Shown: positions 23,948 to 35,100 of the stretch, piece after piece
Layout: each line of letters starts with the position of its first letter
Numbering within the stretch: position 1 is the first letter of the stretch
Assembly: GCA_030770535.1 (NCBI GenBank)
Contig: JASVEC010000007.1
Span: forward strand, 744,001-808,000
From: Batkoa obscura
Lineage: Eukaryota > Entomophthoromycota > Entomophthoromycetes > Entomophthorales > Batkoaceae
DNA length: 64,000 nucleotides
Reading direction: 5' to 3'
The notes under the pieces: generated by a model
The model's database searches: none
The model's input: only the letters and a program-made list of their open reading frames with translations
What the model was told of the DNA's origin: nothing
Program-made: the position numbers and the translations under genes

Positions 23948-24047
23948 ATCGGGATGTTCTTTGGTTTCATCACTTTTCCCTTTTTTAAGTACTGTTGAGC
24001 AGGAAAATGCTAGTAAATTTCTTAAACAAAAAAAGACATCCCCATAT
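23948..24047 (+). mobile_element. MITE-A copy 7
   Basis: Plus-oriented and diverged, from ATCGGGATGTTCTTTGGTTT to GACATCCCCATAT. It is inserted between relic 1 and array copy A. Confidence 0.8.
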
Positions 24048-24164
24048 GCTTCACTGACATTTGGTGCAACAACGATTTACAATTTTTAAATCTTATTTGC
24101 AATCAATATTGATACTTTTACAAACTTTCTTTATAAATCAACCAGTTTGACCCATTCTTATATT

Positions 24165-24597
24165 TTAAAAGGCATTAAATAAATCTTCAATATCGATAAT
24201 ATTATTATAAGTAACTTCCCTTATTATACGAGTATCATCCTTATCTGTATCTAATGTAAACACAGTGGAATGACTTGGAGTCATTAATACTACATTAGAA
24301 AAACACTTATCTTTGATATATCTTATCAGTTGTTGTTTGGATTTAGTATGATGAGATTCACTTGATTTGCCCAAAATAACTACTATTTTGACTTAACCTT
24401 TAATTTTCTCGACTGTGACGCTAATGCTTTCATCATCGTTACTATTGCTTTTATTTTAAAATTAAGAATATAATTATTAGATGAATCTAATCTGTTGAAA
24501 TTCAAAAGAGTAAACACTGAGATACTGACTCCCTCTTCTCATCCAGCATCAAAGGTACTATGAACTGTCATTATCAATGTTTCCCTCTGTAAACCAT
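24165..24597 (-). pseudogene. Array small gene, copy A (broken)
   Basis: First of at least eight tandem related genes on the minus strand. The C-terminal half is still readable (69 codons, with LMTPSHSTVFTLDTDKDDTR and a C-terminal NNIIDIEDLFNAF). The N-terminal half is degenerate, so the copy looks broken in several places. The block LMTP-ST-F-LDT and the closing NN-DI--L--F- are shared with copies B-H. Confidence 0.65.
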
Positions 24598-25002
24598 TTT
24601 TTACTTTATTTTTGAATTTATTTTATCGCCCTTTTTATACTTTGTAAGATATAAAACTTATATTTTCATAATGACTAAATTGGTTATAGAAGTATGTCGA
24701 TATAAAATAGTATGTAAACTGAAAGCAGTGTCAGATTCTATAAAAAAACAGAATATATTTTTTAATCAAAAAATTTCTACTAAATTAGTCCCTTATTACT
24801 CTTTAATAATAATTATAGTTGTATTATTTTTCTAAAGAACATCCCAAATGATAAAAATATACTAGAAATTCATTACTAAATAAATAATTTCATAAATGTT
24901 AAGCTTTGTAATTTAAACCTTCATTTATTATTATATATAATATCACTATATAGTTAGGTTCTAAAATCAATTATTTTGTATAACAATTATTTTTATTATA
25001 AG

Positions 25003-25467
25003 TCAAGCTCTTTCATCAACTCTCGTCTTTTTGAAAGCACTTAGTAATTTATCGATATCCGTTAAATTATTAAAGGTAGCTACTTCTATTACATAAGTGT
25101 TATAAGCCTCTGTATCTAATTCAAATATTGTAGAATATTCTCGAGTCATTAATATTCCATTAGGGTAAAGCTTTTCTTGCATAAACCTTTCTAGTTGATA
25201 ACCAGATCTTGGAAGTTCAGGTTTATCCAATATAAACATAATAACTAATACTTTAGCTTTATCTTTAATTGTCTTAACTAAAATAGCAGTTCCTACACTA
25301 TTATAATCATTGATAGGAATTCCAGATTTAATAAAGTAACCATTGAACGGATCTAATCCACTAAATCTCAAAAGAGCAAACGCTAATCCAGTGATCTCAC
25401 GTTCCCATTTAGCTTCAAATGCTACATTATCTGTTGTTAAAAATATCTCTTTTTCTAATTCATTCAT
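25003..25467 (-). CDS. Array small gene, copy B (intact, unknown function)
   Basis: Intact single-exon frame of 154 residues and the best-preserved member with copy C. I do not recognise the family. Shared layout: an N-terminal helix-like part (EREITGLAFALLRFSGLDPF), a segment with alternating hydrophobic residues (YFIKSGIPI, then AILVKTIKDKAKVLVIMF), a predicted helix (GYQLERFMQEKLYP), a strand pair (NGILMTREYSTIFELDTEAY) and a C-terminal helix (NLTDIDKLLSAFKKTRVDERA). No signal peptide or membrane segment. The strand-strand-helix order resembles PD-(D/E)XK nuclease-like folds, but the expected E-x-K at the end of VLVIMF is missing here. Upstream, the spacer CGCTCTTTTTATA-type motif of its relatives is seen in altered form. 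Confidence 0.6.
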   Translation of the reverse strand: MNELEKEIFLTTDNVAFEAKWEREITGLAFALLRFSGLDPFNGYFIKSGIPINDYNSVGTAILVKTIKDKAKVLVIMFILDKPELPRSGYQLERFMQEKLYPNGILMTREYSTIFELDTEAYNTYVIEVATFNNLTDIDKLLSAFKKTRVDERA

Positions 25468-25671
25468 TTTTTTATTTTTTTTATTTTTATTACTGTTTTA
25501 TAACCTTCAAAAGATAACTTATATCCTTAGCTAATACTTTATTGACTGAGGAAGTCAATTCAAAGAAACGTCCAATAAAGTAAATGATTAATTTTAAAAA
25601 AAAGCATAATAGTTGACAGATAATTAGATAATAAGTGTTATAGTTTTTGTTACTTTTGGATTATAATAAAC

Positions 25672-25775
25672 ATATGGGGGTGTTTTTTTTGGTTTCATCA
25701 CTTTTTCCATCTTTTAAGCGCTATTTGAGTAGAATAATTACTAATAAAATTCTCACAAAAAATATATCCTCATAT
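25672..25775 (+). mobile_element. MITE-A copy 8
   Basis: Plus-oriented, from ATATGGGGGTGTTTTTTTTG to ATATCCTCATAT. It lies in the spacer between array copies B and C. Confidence 0.85.
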
Positions 25776-25979
25776 ATATTTAGTGTAAGACTTTTTATCA
25801 TATAAATTTTTCATTACTTGCATTTTGATAAAAGGATAATATACTAGAAAACTAATATTATTTAAATATTTTGTCCTTGTCAAATTAAAGTTTAAATTAA
25901 AGTTTAAATACGTTTAATGTTATTTTAGAATCAGGTTCCAGTAGCAATATTCTTATGTAGTAACATCCTCTATTATAAA

Positions 25980-26435
25980 TCACGCGCTTTCATCAATTCT
26001 CATAGTTTTTAAAACATTCAACAATTGATCGATATCAGTTGAATTATTATAAGTAGTTCCTTCTACTACCTGGGTACCTTGGGTGTCTATATTTAACGAA
26101 AATACAGTGATAGAGCTTGGGTTCATTAATACTCCATAAAAAAAAAGAGCATCTTGTATATACTTCGCTAAATGCTCTCTAGATTTTATAGAATTTGATT
26201 TGTCTCGATTACATTCAATTGCTAATAATTTGGTCTTATCTGTAAGTGTCTGAACTATAATAGTAGTATATCTATTACCATTATAATCAATACGAACGTT
26301 TTTAATATGAAAGTAATCATCATTAATATCTAATCTAATAAATTCCAAAAGAGCAATCACTAACTCAATGACATCATCATCTAATTTAGTATAAAATACG
26401 ATATTTACTGTTATTGTTAATCTTTCCTTCTGCAC
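25980..26435 (-). CDS. Array small gene, copy C (intact, unknown function)
   Basis: Intact single-exon frame of 151 residues, homologous to copy B along its whole length. Matching blocks are VIELVIALLEFIRLD, TIIVQTLTDKTKLLAIECNR, SREHLAKYIQDALFFYGVLM, NPSSITVFSLNIDTQGTQVV and STDIDQLLNVLKTMRIDESA. It keeps IEC at the position where copy D has IECK. No signal peptide or membrane segment. Function unknown; a nuclease-like fold is only a possibility. The upstream spacer contains CGCTCTTTTTATAG-like sequence and ACTTATATCCTTAGTTAAC, also present upstream of copies B and D, suggesting a shared promoter. Confidence 0.6.
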   Translation of the reverse strand: MQKERLTITVNIVFYTKLDDDVIELVIALLEFIRLDINDDYFHIKNVRIDYNGNRYTTIIVQTLTDKTKLLAIECNRDKSNSIKSREHLAKYIQDALFFYGVLMNPSSITVFSLNIDTQGTQVVEGTTYNNSTDIDQLLNVLKTMRIDESA

Positions 26436-26893
26436 TTCACTTAGTTTTTATTTTGCTTTTGAGTTTATCTATTACTCTTTTTATAGTTGCTAAAAGATGA
26501 AACTTATATCCTTAGTTAACAATCGACTGGTTAAAAATATATGCCAACTTAATTAATACGCCTCAAATACAGTATAAAAGGCATACATAATTAGTAAACA
26601 TTGCATAATAATCGTTCTTAATCTTTATTAACCTTGGATTATGATAATAATATGAATCATTATTAGGGCTCTTTTTATTGTAGAAATCATTTATTGTTTT
26701 TTAATTATAATTACATTTATATTATCATAAGAATTTTAACTAGTAAAGACACATTATAAATTCGCAATTAAGTAAATAATTTTGTTAACATTAAGTATTA
26801 TAAACCAAATTTTGTTTATAGTTATATATATTATCACCTCAATGAAAAACTCTGATGTAAATATTTTTATATAGTAACTTTATTTATATCAAT

Positions 26894-27353
26894 CAGCTTC
26901 GTCGATTCTCATGCCTTTAAGAATATTGAATAAATTCCCAGCATCATCAATGTTGTTATGGAGGGCTCCTTACACCACAGGAGCACCGTTAGCACCTTCA
27001 CGAGATTTAAAAACGATAGAAGAGCTTGGAGACATCAATACTCCATATGTGAAATATTCACCTTGTATAAATTCGGTCAGATGTCGGGATCCTGTAAACT
27101 GTGGCTTTTCGTCTGATTTACATTCGATAACTAATATTTTAATTCTATATTTGGTTGATTCGACCATAATACCAATGCTTTTATCATCATTACTACCGAT
27201 AAGAATTCCAGATTTAATTAAGTAAACATTAAATGGATCTAACCCGCTAAAGCTCAAAAGAGCAAACGCTAATCCAACAATATTGATTTGCTGTTTAGTT
27301 TCAAGCGCCTTACTGGCTATTATTAAAAACATTTCCCTCTGTGATTGATTCAT
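26894..27353 (-). pseudogene. Array small gene, copy D (nearly whole)
   Basis: Homologous over the full length to copies B and C but not fully open, so it looks broken or recently inactivated. The readable N-terminal 127 codons contain NIVGLAFALLSFSGLDPFN, IGIMVESTKYRIKILVIECK, SRHLTEFIQGEYFTYGVLM and SPSSSIVFK. This is the copy with the most convincing ECK motif at the end of a hydrophobic strand. Degeneration is light compared with copies A, G and H. Confidence 0.6.
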
Positions 27354-27784
27354 CTTTTGTTTTATTTTAGAAGTATACTATATTGCTCTTTTTATAGCTT
27401 TTAAAGGATAGCTTATATTGTCAACTAATGCTTAATTAATTAAGGCAGTAAGTTAATCTAAAGCATTACACAGTAAAAGCACTGTTGGGGGCTATAAAAA
27501 TATATTACAACTGTACAACGATCAAATGGTTCTTATCAAGTCAGTCGGTCATTACTCATAGATGTTAAAAATCATTGAAATCATTATAGTAAGCATTTAC
27601 ATTATATGACTATAATTACTCTATGATTATCAAAAGTTTAAATATACTAGAAATTTAATATTAAATAAATAATTTTACCAATATGAACTTTATGATTTAA
27701 ATTTGTTTATAAATACGTATGATATTATTTTAAATTTAAGTTCCAGTAGGAGCATTTTTATATAACAGCTTTCTTTATTATAGA

Positions 27785-28232
27785 TCAACCGGTTCCATCA
27801 ATTCTCATGCTTTTAAGAGTATTCAACAAAACCTCACAGTCTCCTACATTGTTATAGGTGACGTCTTCTAGAACAAAGGCGTGGGAGGCATCAACATTCA
27901 AAGTGAACATAGTGGGAGAAGCTAGAGTCATTAATATTCTATTAGGATAAAGGTTACTTTTGATATAACCCATTAGTTGTTGTTTAAATCCTATGGGTTT
28001 ATACTCATGTGATTTATATATGATAATCAACGCTTTATCTTCATCTTTAATTGTTTTAGCTGCAATACCAGACCCATCATTATTGCCATTATTGATGAAT
28101 TTTAGACATAGTCGTGTGACCATTATGATAACATAGTCCGTTAAATTCTAAAAAACAAAATACTAGTGTAGTAGTATCACCATCCGATCTAGCATCAAGC
28201 ACTTTATTTGTTACAGTCGCCAAGATTCCCAT
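27785..28232 (-). pseudogene. Array small gene, copy E (N-terminus degenerate)
   Basis: The last 112 codons are open and homologous (KTIKDEDKALIIIYKSHEY, KQQLMGYIKSNLYPNRILM, SPTMFTLNVDASHAFVLEDV, LLNTLKSMRIDGTG). The part corresponding to the first 40 residues is degenerate. A shortened protein from an internal Met is possible but the copy looks broken. Confidence 0.55.
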
Positions 28233-28256
28233 CTTTGAATCATTAATCCTTCATTT

Positions 28257-28364
28257 TATATGGGGACGTTTCTTTTGACTTCATCACTTTTTCCATCTTT
28301 CAAGCGCTATTTGAACAGAAAAACTGTTAGTAAAATTCTTAAACATAAAAATACATCCCCATAT
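28257..28364 (+). mobile_element. MITE-A copy 9 (inserted in the copy E promoter region)
   Basis: Plus-oriented, from TATATGGGGACGTTTCTTTT to ATACATCCCCATAT. The sequence on both sides lines up with the uninterrupted region upstream of copy H (about 31755-31800), so the insertion happened after the two copies separated. Confidence 0.88.
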
Positions 28365-28669
28365 CAAGATTTGTTTTTTATTTTGTTTGTAGGAGATTAA
28401 AAATTAAAAATAACCCTTACTCAACAGTCAATTGCTTAAAAAAGGAGTACTTATCGTAATCAATTGTTATTTTTATACCTTCCAGGATAAGCCATAAGTA
28501 GTACAACAAATTCAACACAATACAATAAAGTTAATATGATGAAACAATGTAATCAAATACTTGTTACCTGGTCTGTTTCACATTAACCGTTATACTTTTC
28601 GTACAATTTTGGTTAAAAATATGGTGGTTAATATGAAATAGACCAAATGTTACTTATTTTAATAAAATG

Positions 28670-28995
28670 ACAACTGCATTTTATAGCGTACTTAATTTAT
28701 AGCATTGTATAACATAACTGAATCCGCTAGTTACATCCTGAAAGCTTTTAAATTTTCTCTTAAGCCTTCCATCCGCTATGACGTGGTTCTAATTTACTTA
28801 ATAATTCGGTGTTCTTGGGATTGAGTATTGCTTTTGACTCCACTGAAAGGTACAAAAAGGAGAGAATTTCTCATTGAAAGTAAACATTTCAGTGTTTTAT
28901 TTATTTATAATTATTGAATACCATGATTTTTATTGGTGTATGCTTTTTTTAATTTAATATACAAGATAGTTCCTTTGTTTTAATAAAGTGAAAAG
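28670..28995 (-). pseudogene. Relic 2 of a Pmc1-like Ca2+-ATPase: N-terminal part and promoter
   Basis: Around 28785-28850 the minus strand reads about YLSVESKAILNPKNTELLS, against YSPEELKALFDPKNISLLG in the intact gene. Further on (about 28705-28725) LADSVML resembles LSDSIAL. Upstream, near 28930-28990, ATTGGTGTATGCTTTTTTTA and the following bases match the promoter side of the intact gene (ATTGATATATGCTTTTTTAT at about 35551). The rest of the ATPase is absent. It stands between copy E and copy F, as the intact gene stands after copy H. Confidence 0.65.
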
Positions 28996-29129
28996 TAATC
29001 AAGGATAAAAAAACATACAATATCCAGGCTGTTTTTTTATAAATAATATATTACTTTAGTACTTTCATAGTATAAAATTCTATGTATATTCATTATCAAT
29101 ATTTTCGTATGACCTTTCGTTGCTGTAGA

Positions 29130-29600
29130 TTAAACAGCTTCATTGATTCTCGTGTTTTTGAAGAGATTATATAGTTTATTGATATCGTCCGTGTTACTAT
29201 AGGCAGCTCCCTATATTACAGGAGCATCTTGGGTGTCTTTATCTAGCTTAAATATTGTGGAATGCCTTCGAGTGATCAATGTTCCATTAGAATAAAGCTT
29301 ATCTTGGATATATCTTATCAGTTATTGCTTAGGACTAGTAAGACGAGATTCATCTAGTTCACATAAAGTAGCCACAACTTTAACCTGATCTTTATTTCTC
29401 TCAACCGTAATATCAATACTATTATCATTGTTGCTATTGATCTTACTTCTAGATTTACAAATATAACCATTAGAAGGAACTAATCCACTGAAGTTTAAAA
29501 GAGTATATATTAAGCTACTGACTTCATTTTCCCATCTAGTATAGGGTGCTTTATTAGATATCATTATTACTGATTTCATCTGTGAATAGTTCATCTTCAT
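29130..29600 (-). pseudogene. Array small gene, copy F (broken in the second half)
   Basis: The first 92 codons are open and homologous (EVSSLIYTLLNFSGLVPSNG, DITVERNKDQVKVVATLCEL). The C-terminal half is recognisable down to KNTRINEAV but not continuously open. It has the same length and orientation as the other copies. Confidence 0.55.
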
Positions 29601-29818
29601 TTTACATTAAAGCTTATTTCATCGCTCTTTTTATACTTTTTAAAAGATGGTTTGTATTCTCAGTTCTCAAACTGATCAAAAAATTAAGTTAATCTAAAAC
29701 AGTACGCAGAAAAACTAATATTAAATACTGTGAAAAATATACCGGAGTTTCTAAATTATTACATAATTGTTATCTAATTTGTCTTCTATCACTCTCAAAT
29801 TATAATAGTAACATGAAT

Positions 29819-29851
29819 TAATTCTTTAATTCTTTAATTCTTTAATTCTTT
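29819..29851. repeat. (ATTCTTTA)n microsatellite
   Basis: About four direct copies of an 8-bp unit in the spacer upstream of array copy F. Confidence 0.85.
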
Positions 29852-30072
29852 ATATCATATTAATCTTTTATTGAATTTTAATTTCAATTATATTTATATT
29901 ATTTTCTATGGTAAGCATTTTGAATAAAAAACAAGGAAGTTTTACTGTTAAATAAATCACTTTATCAATGTTATACTTTAAACTTTGAAATTTTATTATA
30001 AATTTAAATAGATGTTATTTGAGAATTAAGTTCCAATATCAATCCATTTACTCTATCCTTATTCAATATAAA

Positions 30073-30540
30073 TCAAACAGTTTTATTGATTCTCGTACCT
30101 TTGAAAGCATTAAATAATTTGTTCATGTTAAAAGTAGTGCTATAAGAGATTCATTCTACTATAGAAGCATCTTGATATTTTTATTTAACATAAACAAAGT
30201 GGCAAACTTTAGATCCATAAATGCACTATTAAGGAAAAATTCTACTTACATATTAGGATAGTAGTTGTTTAAAACTTAGATAATTATATTTGCCTAGCTT
30301 ATGCATAATGAATAATACTTTGACTCCATTCTTAGTTACAGATAAAGACCACACTTATTAAACAATAATAAAATGGACCATATTACGATTAAAGTAACTA
30401 AGTAACCGCTTATTTCATCTAATCTAATCTAATCTAATCCAGTATAATACAACAAAAATTCCACTAATCCACTGACATCGCTTCACATCCACCATCATTT
30501 GCATATTTAGTCATAATAAACAACTTTTTTCTTTATGACT
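30073..30540 (-). pseudogene. Array small gene, copy G (strongly decayed)
   Basis: No long frame remains. The C-terminal end (NAFKGTRINKTV) and scattered nucleotide matches at the expected spacing identify it as another copy. An (AATCT)n run at about 30418-30440 has expanded inside it. Confidence 0.5.
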
Positions 30541-31289
30541 GGTTTATATTTTATATTCAATGTTATTTCACTACTTTTTTATAATTTATAAAAACACTAA
30601 GATAAATATTCAGTTATTAACTAATTGATTAACCCTCCAAGAGCATATACCGTATATATACACAAAAAAACCCTGATTTTAAGCAATTGTACAGAATCTA
30701 AGCTTTAACATAGAAAATTTCAAAAAAAAAATTGGAGCCTAGGTAATTGTATAAGCTAATCGTTAAAACAAAAAATTTGGCAGGAAAATTAACACTTTTT
30801 GATTTGGCTTATGATAGTTGACGAGTTAAAAAGAAAAGTTGATATAAAACAATACGCAGTAAAGGTAAGAGAAAAAGTGCACGTATCTAATCAAATTAGC
30901 CAATTACTCTAGAGCAAAATCCTAGAATACTTTGTTTTTTTATTTTTACACTAATTTAAGTAATATTATATAAAAGTACTGTATAAAACACTACTAATAA
31001 ATTTTAATTTCAAGTTGTCTATTAAGTTTTATTTTTATTGTATAAAATAATGTTATATATTTAGTAACAGTCAAATTATTATTAAAAAAAGCATTTAAAT
31101 TTTTTTTGAGACGTGTTTAAAGTGATATGGTAATTGAGTGCAAAAGTAATCAAATGATTATTTTTTTAATTGTTTGAAAAAACATTATATACGTCTCACT
31201 ACCATTTGTCATAACAATTAAAAGCCTTAAACTTTGTTTAAAAATGAATATCAATCGTTTTATATGACAACGAAACTTTACTATAAACC

Positions 31290-31750
31290 AAGTAATTTTA
31301 TCAGTTTTCATACTTAAAAAAAAACTTAATAGATCATTAACACCAACTATACTGTCACAAGTGGCTCTTTCTATTATAGGAATACTGTGGGAATTTTTAC
31401 TTAATGTAAACATAGTAGGAAACCTTGGAGTCATCAATATTCTATTAAGATAAAGCTCTATTTACATATATCACATTAGTAGTTGTTTAGATCTTATGCG
31501 TTTAGATTCATCTAGTTTGCATATAATAATGATATTTTAACTTTATCTTCAATTGTCTCAACTATAAATCCAGTACATCCTGTATTTTTGTTATTAATAT
31601 GAACTTCACTTTTAGCAAGGGGACAATTGGTATATTTGATCCATTAAATTCAAAGAGAGCAAATGTTAACTTAATGATTTTGCCTTCCGATCTAACATCA
31701 AGCGCAATTTTAGTTCCCCTTATTAACATTTCCCTATGCAACTCAATCAT
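31290..31750 (-). pseudogene. Array small gene, copy H (broken)
   Basis: Recognisable pieces are the N-terminal part (GKIIKLTFALFEFNGS, 31562..31750) and the C-terminal part (MMTPRFPTMFTL through VNDLLSFFLSMK, up to 31437). The middle is degenerate. It is the copy nearest to the intact Ca2+-ATPase. Confidence 0.55.
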
Positions 31751-32151
31751 CTTTTATCTTATTTCTGAATTTATTTTATTCTTATTTGTAGGAAGATCAA
31801 AAATTAAACAACCTTTGTTCAAAATCAATTGATTAAAAAAGGGGGTCTATCATAATCAATTGTATTTTTAGATTTGTCAGGTTGTTATAAATGATACGAT
31901 AAATTCATTGAGGATACTTTTGATTTCATTCATTTGTCTTTTTTATGCAATGAAAAAAATTAGCAGTTTATCAATTTTTTAAAAATAGATGCACTCATTA
32001 TTTAATAAACTAATACATAAAAATATAATATTAATAATATAGATAGTAAATGTTTATTATTACTTATTCTATTAATAAAAAATTAAGATATATTTATTTT
32101 CAACTACAATACGATTAATTTATAATATGGTATGACTCAACTCAGTTCAAC

Positions 32152-35100
32152 TTATTTTGGTGATAAATATTGATCCATTTCCTTAGGATTATGTGGAGTT
32201 AAACCAACACCAACGGAGGTAGCCACTAAAGAGGGCAACATAGCAGCTGTAAGGAAAGGATTTTGATTAGCTTGTTTATTTTCAAATTTATCTTTACTAG
32301 CGGTAGGCATGGCTTGATTCATATTTTCAACGTTGTAAATATTTTTATGCCCAGGTGTTAAAGAATCAAATAAATTCACTGGAATCAAACGTAATACAAA
32401 TCCAATAGGAATAGAAAACAAACCAATAGCAATGGAAGCACCCCATTGAACCCCATTCAATGGCCTTGTATCAAAAGCAGCACCACCAAACTGTACAATA
32501 ATCACCTGTAATACAATAATACCTATAAATATACTATTGAAGATCCAATTCTTATGAATACCACGGAAGATATTTAAATCATTACCAACGATACGTGAGT
32601 TTAATAAATTAAAGATTTGCAAAAATACGAATGCATTAAATACTACTGTTTCCAAAACTTCTTTTTCAATATCATCATCATCTTTTTGAGGTGTGAAGAA
32701 ACTAGTGCCACCATATAATACAGCAAAAATAATAGCTACTTGGAAAAGGGCTTGACCAAGGATCATCTTCCACATATGAACATTAACTAAAGAAGCTTTT
32801 TGAGAATCTGGTGGACGATTTAAGACTCCAGGTGTAGGTGGATCAGTAGCTAAAGCAAGAGCAGCTAAAGTATCCATAATCAAATTAACCCATAACAACT
32901 GTACAGCTTTTAAGACTGAATCTTCATTACTATCGACAGCAGCACTAACAAAAGCAACAATGACAGCGGTTACATTAACAGTAAGTTGGAATTGTAAAAA
33001 CTTTTTAATAGCATCATTTACTGTACGACCCCACATAATAGCTTTAACAATTGAAGAGAAGTTATCATCCATTAAAATAATTGAAGAAGCTTCTTTAGCT
33101 ACTTCTGTACCTGCAATACCCATAGAAAATCCAACATTGGCTGCTTTAAGAGCAGGTGCATCATTAGTACCATCACCAGTTACAGCTACCACTTCACCCA
33201 TCTCTTTAAGTTTCTTAACCAATTTCATCTTATCTTCTGGTGATGAACGTGCTAAAACCTTAAGTCTTGGAATTACAAATTCCATTTGATGAGATGAAAG
33301 TTTACGAAACTCAGGTCCTTCCATGATCACTGAACCTTCACTATAAATACCACATTTTCTGGCAATTGATTTAGCTGTTAATACATTATCACCAGTTACC
33401 ATACGTACAGTAACACCTGCTTTTCTACATGCTTCTACAGCTTCTGGTACTCCATCACGTAATGGATCTTCAATACCTACCACTCCTAAAAAGGAGAATT
33501 CTTCTACTGCGTATTTGTTTTCCCAAAATTGATGACGATCATCTCCATTAAGATTTAATAATCTACTGCTTTCATCTGAAGTAAGTTGATAATCTTTATA
33601 GGCAATACCAATAGTACGCAAAGTTTCATCAGCATATTCTGAAATACGATGCTGAATGGAATTATTGATATCCCTATCAATAGGATGATGTATAAAGGGT
33701 TGTTCTCCATCATTTGATCCTTTTTTAAAATCTACCATTGTCGTACATTTACTTAATACAATTTCAGAAGCTCCCTTGATGTACAATCTGTAAGATGTTT
33801 TATCATTTGGTAATTTAACCAAAGTAGCCATACTTTTACGTTCACTACTGAATGGCCATAACTCCTCTACTGGATATCTTTGACGTAATTCATTAAAAGG
33901 TGTAGAAATAGAATCACACCATTCAAGTAATGCTACCTCCGTTTTTGAACCAACTAAAGTGACTGTTCCTTTATCATCTGTACTTTCGAATGCTGAAGAG
34001 TTAATAGCAATACCTTCGGATAATAAATCTAATACTTCTTTTGGAATAGCATTTGGAAACTCATCTGGTTTAAGTGGGGGGATTGAACAATTTACCTTAG
34101 TTAAATTTTGAGGGTCCCTCAAAAACTGCACTGTACTACCAAATGTACCCGCTACAACTGTCATACGATTTTGAGTAAGTGTTCCTGTTTTATCGGAACA
34201 TACCGTTGTAGCACTTCCCATAGTTTCACAAGCAGATAATAAACGAACCAAATTGTTATCTTTTAACATCCTAACCATTGCGAATGCCAAAGATAGAGTT
34301 ACAGCTAATGGAAGGCCTTCTGGGACTGCTACTACTACTACAGTAATGGTAGTGATAATAATACTGACAATCTTTTGTACAATAACAGCAGCCTGCTTAT
34401 CATCATCAGTCAAGCTACCCCAACCAGCAAAATAACGAATCAAGAGTACAACCAACATTAATAAAGCAGCTGCACCACCTAACTTAGAGATACGTTCAGC
34501 AAGGATACCTAGTTTCTTTTGTAGAGGGGTTTCTTCGCTATCAGTTCTAAGATTCATCATAATATTTCCGTGGAAACTACTTTCGCCCACAGCTACAACC
34601 AAACATCTACCTACGCCTTCCAAAACTTTTGAACCAGAGATTAAAAAGGGATCTGATTTACCAGATACTGGACTAGAGTTTTGAATGGCTTTTAAGTTTG
34701 GCAAAGCAGATAAAATTTCTGGTGATTCTGAAGTTTGAGGTTGTACACTTCTCCCCGATACTTCTTCGTAAGTACGTTTTTTAATCGCATCCGATTCACC
34801 AGTGGCACTACTTTCATCACAAGTAATGTTATGGCCTGATAATAATATACCATCAGCCGCCAAAATTTCTCCAGGCTCCAATTGCATCACATCCCCTACC
34901 AATAAACCATAAACCGAAACTAAGCTCACTTTACCATCTCTAATAACTTTGACACTACGATCTTCTTTTTTGGAGTTCAATTTTTGAAATTGTTTCTCTT
35001 TACGATAATCATTTAAACTACTCACTAATATAACAATTAGTACCGCTACTATAATGGCTACACCTTCAATCCAATGGGGTTTATCTGCGTCCTTTGCACT

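Larger units (their letters stand above)
22784..24164. other. Region between DGAT1 and the small-gene array
   Basis: AT-rich spacer containing a decayed Ca2+-ATPase relic (about 23385-23775) and MITE-A copy 7, both listed separately. Nothing else supported by the sequence. Confidence 0.6.

Noticed and set aside
26911-27225. 104-codon plus-strand frame
   Set aside because: It is the antisense of array copy D.
24165-31750. CRISPR-like array
   Set aside because: The regular spacing comes from tandem protein genes ~0.93 kb apart; there are no short identical repeats with unique spacers, and the genome is eukaryotic.
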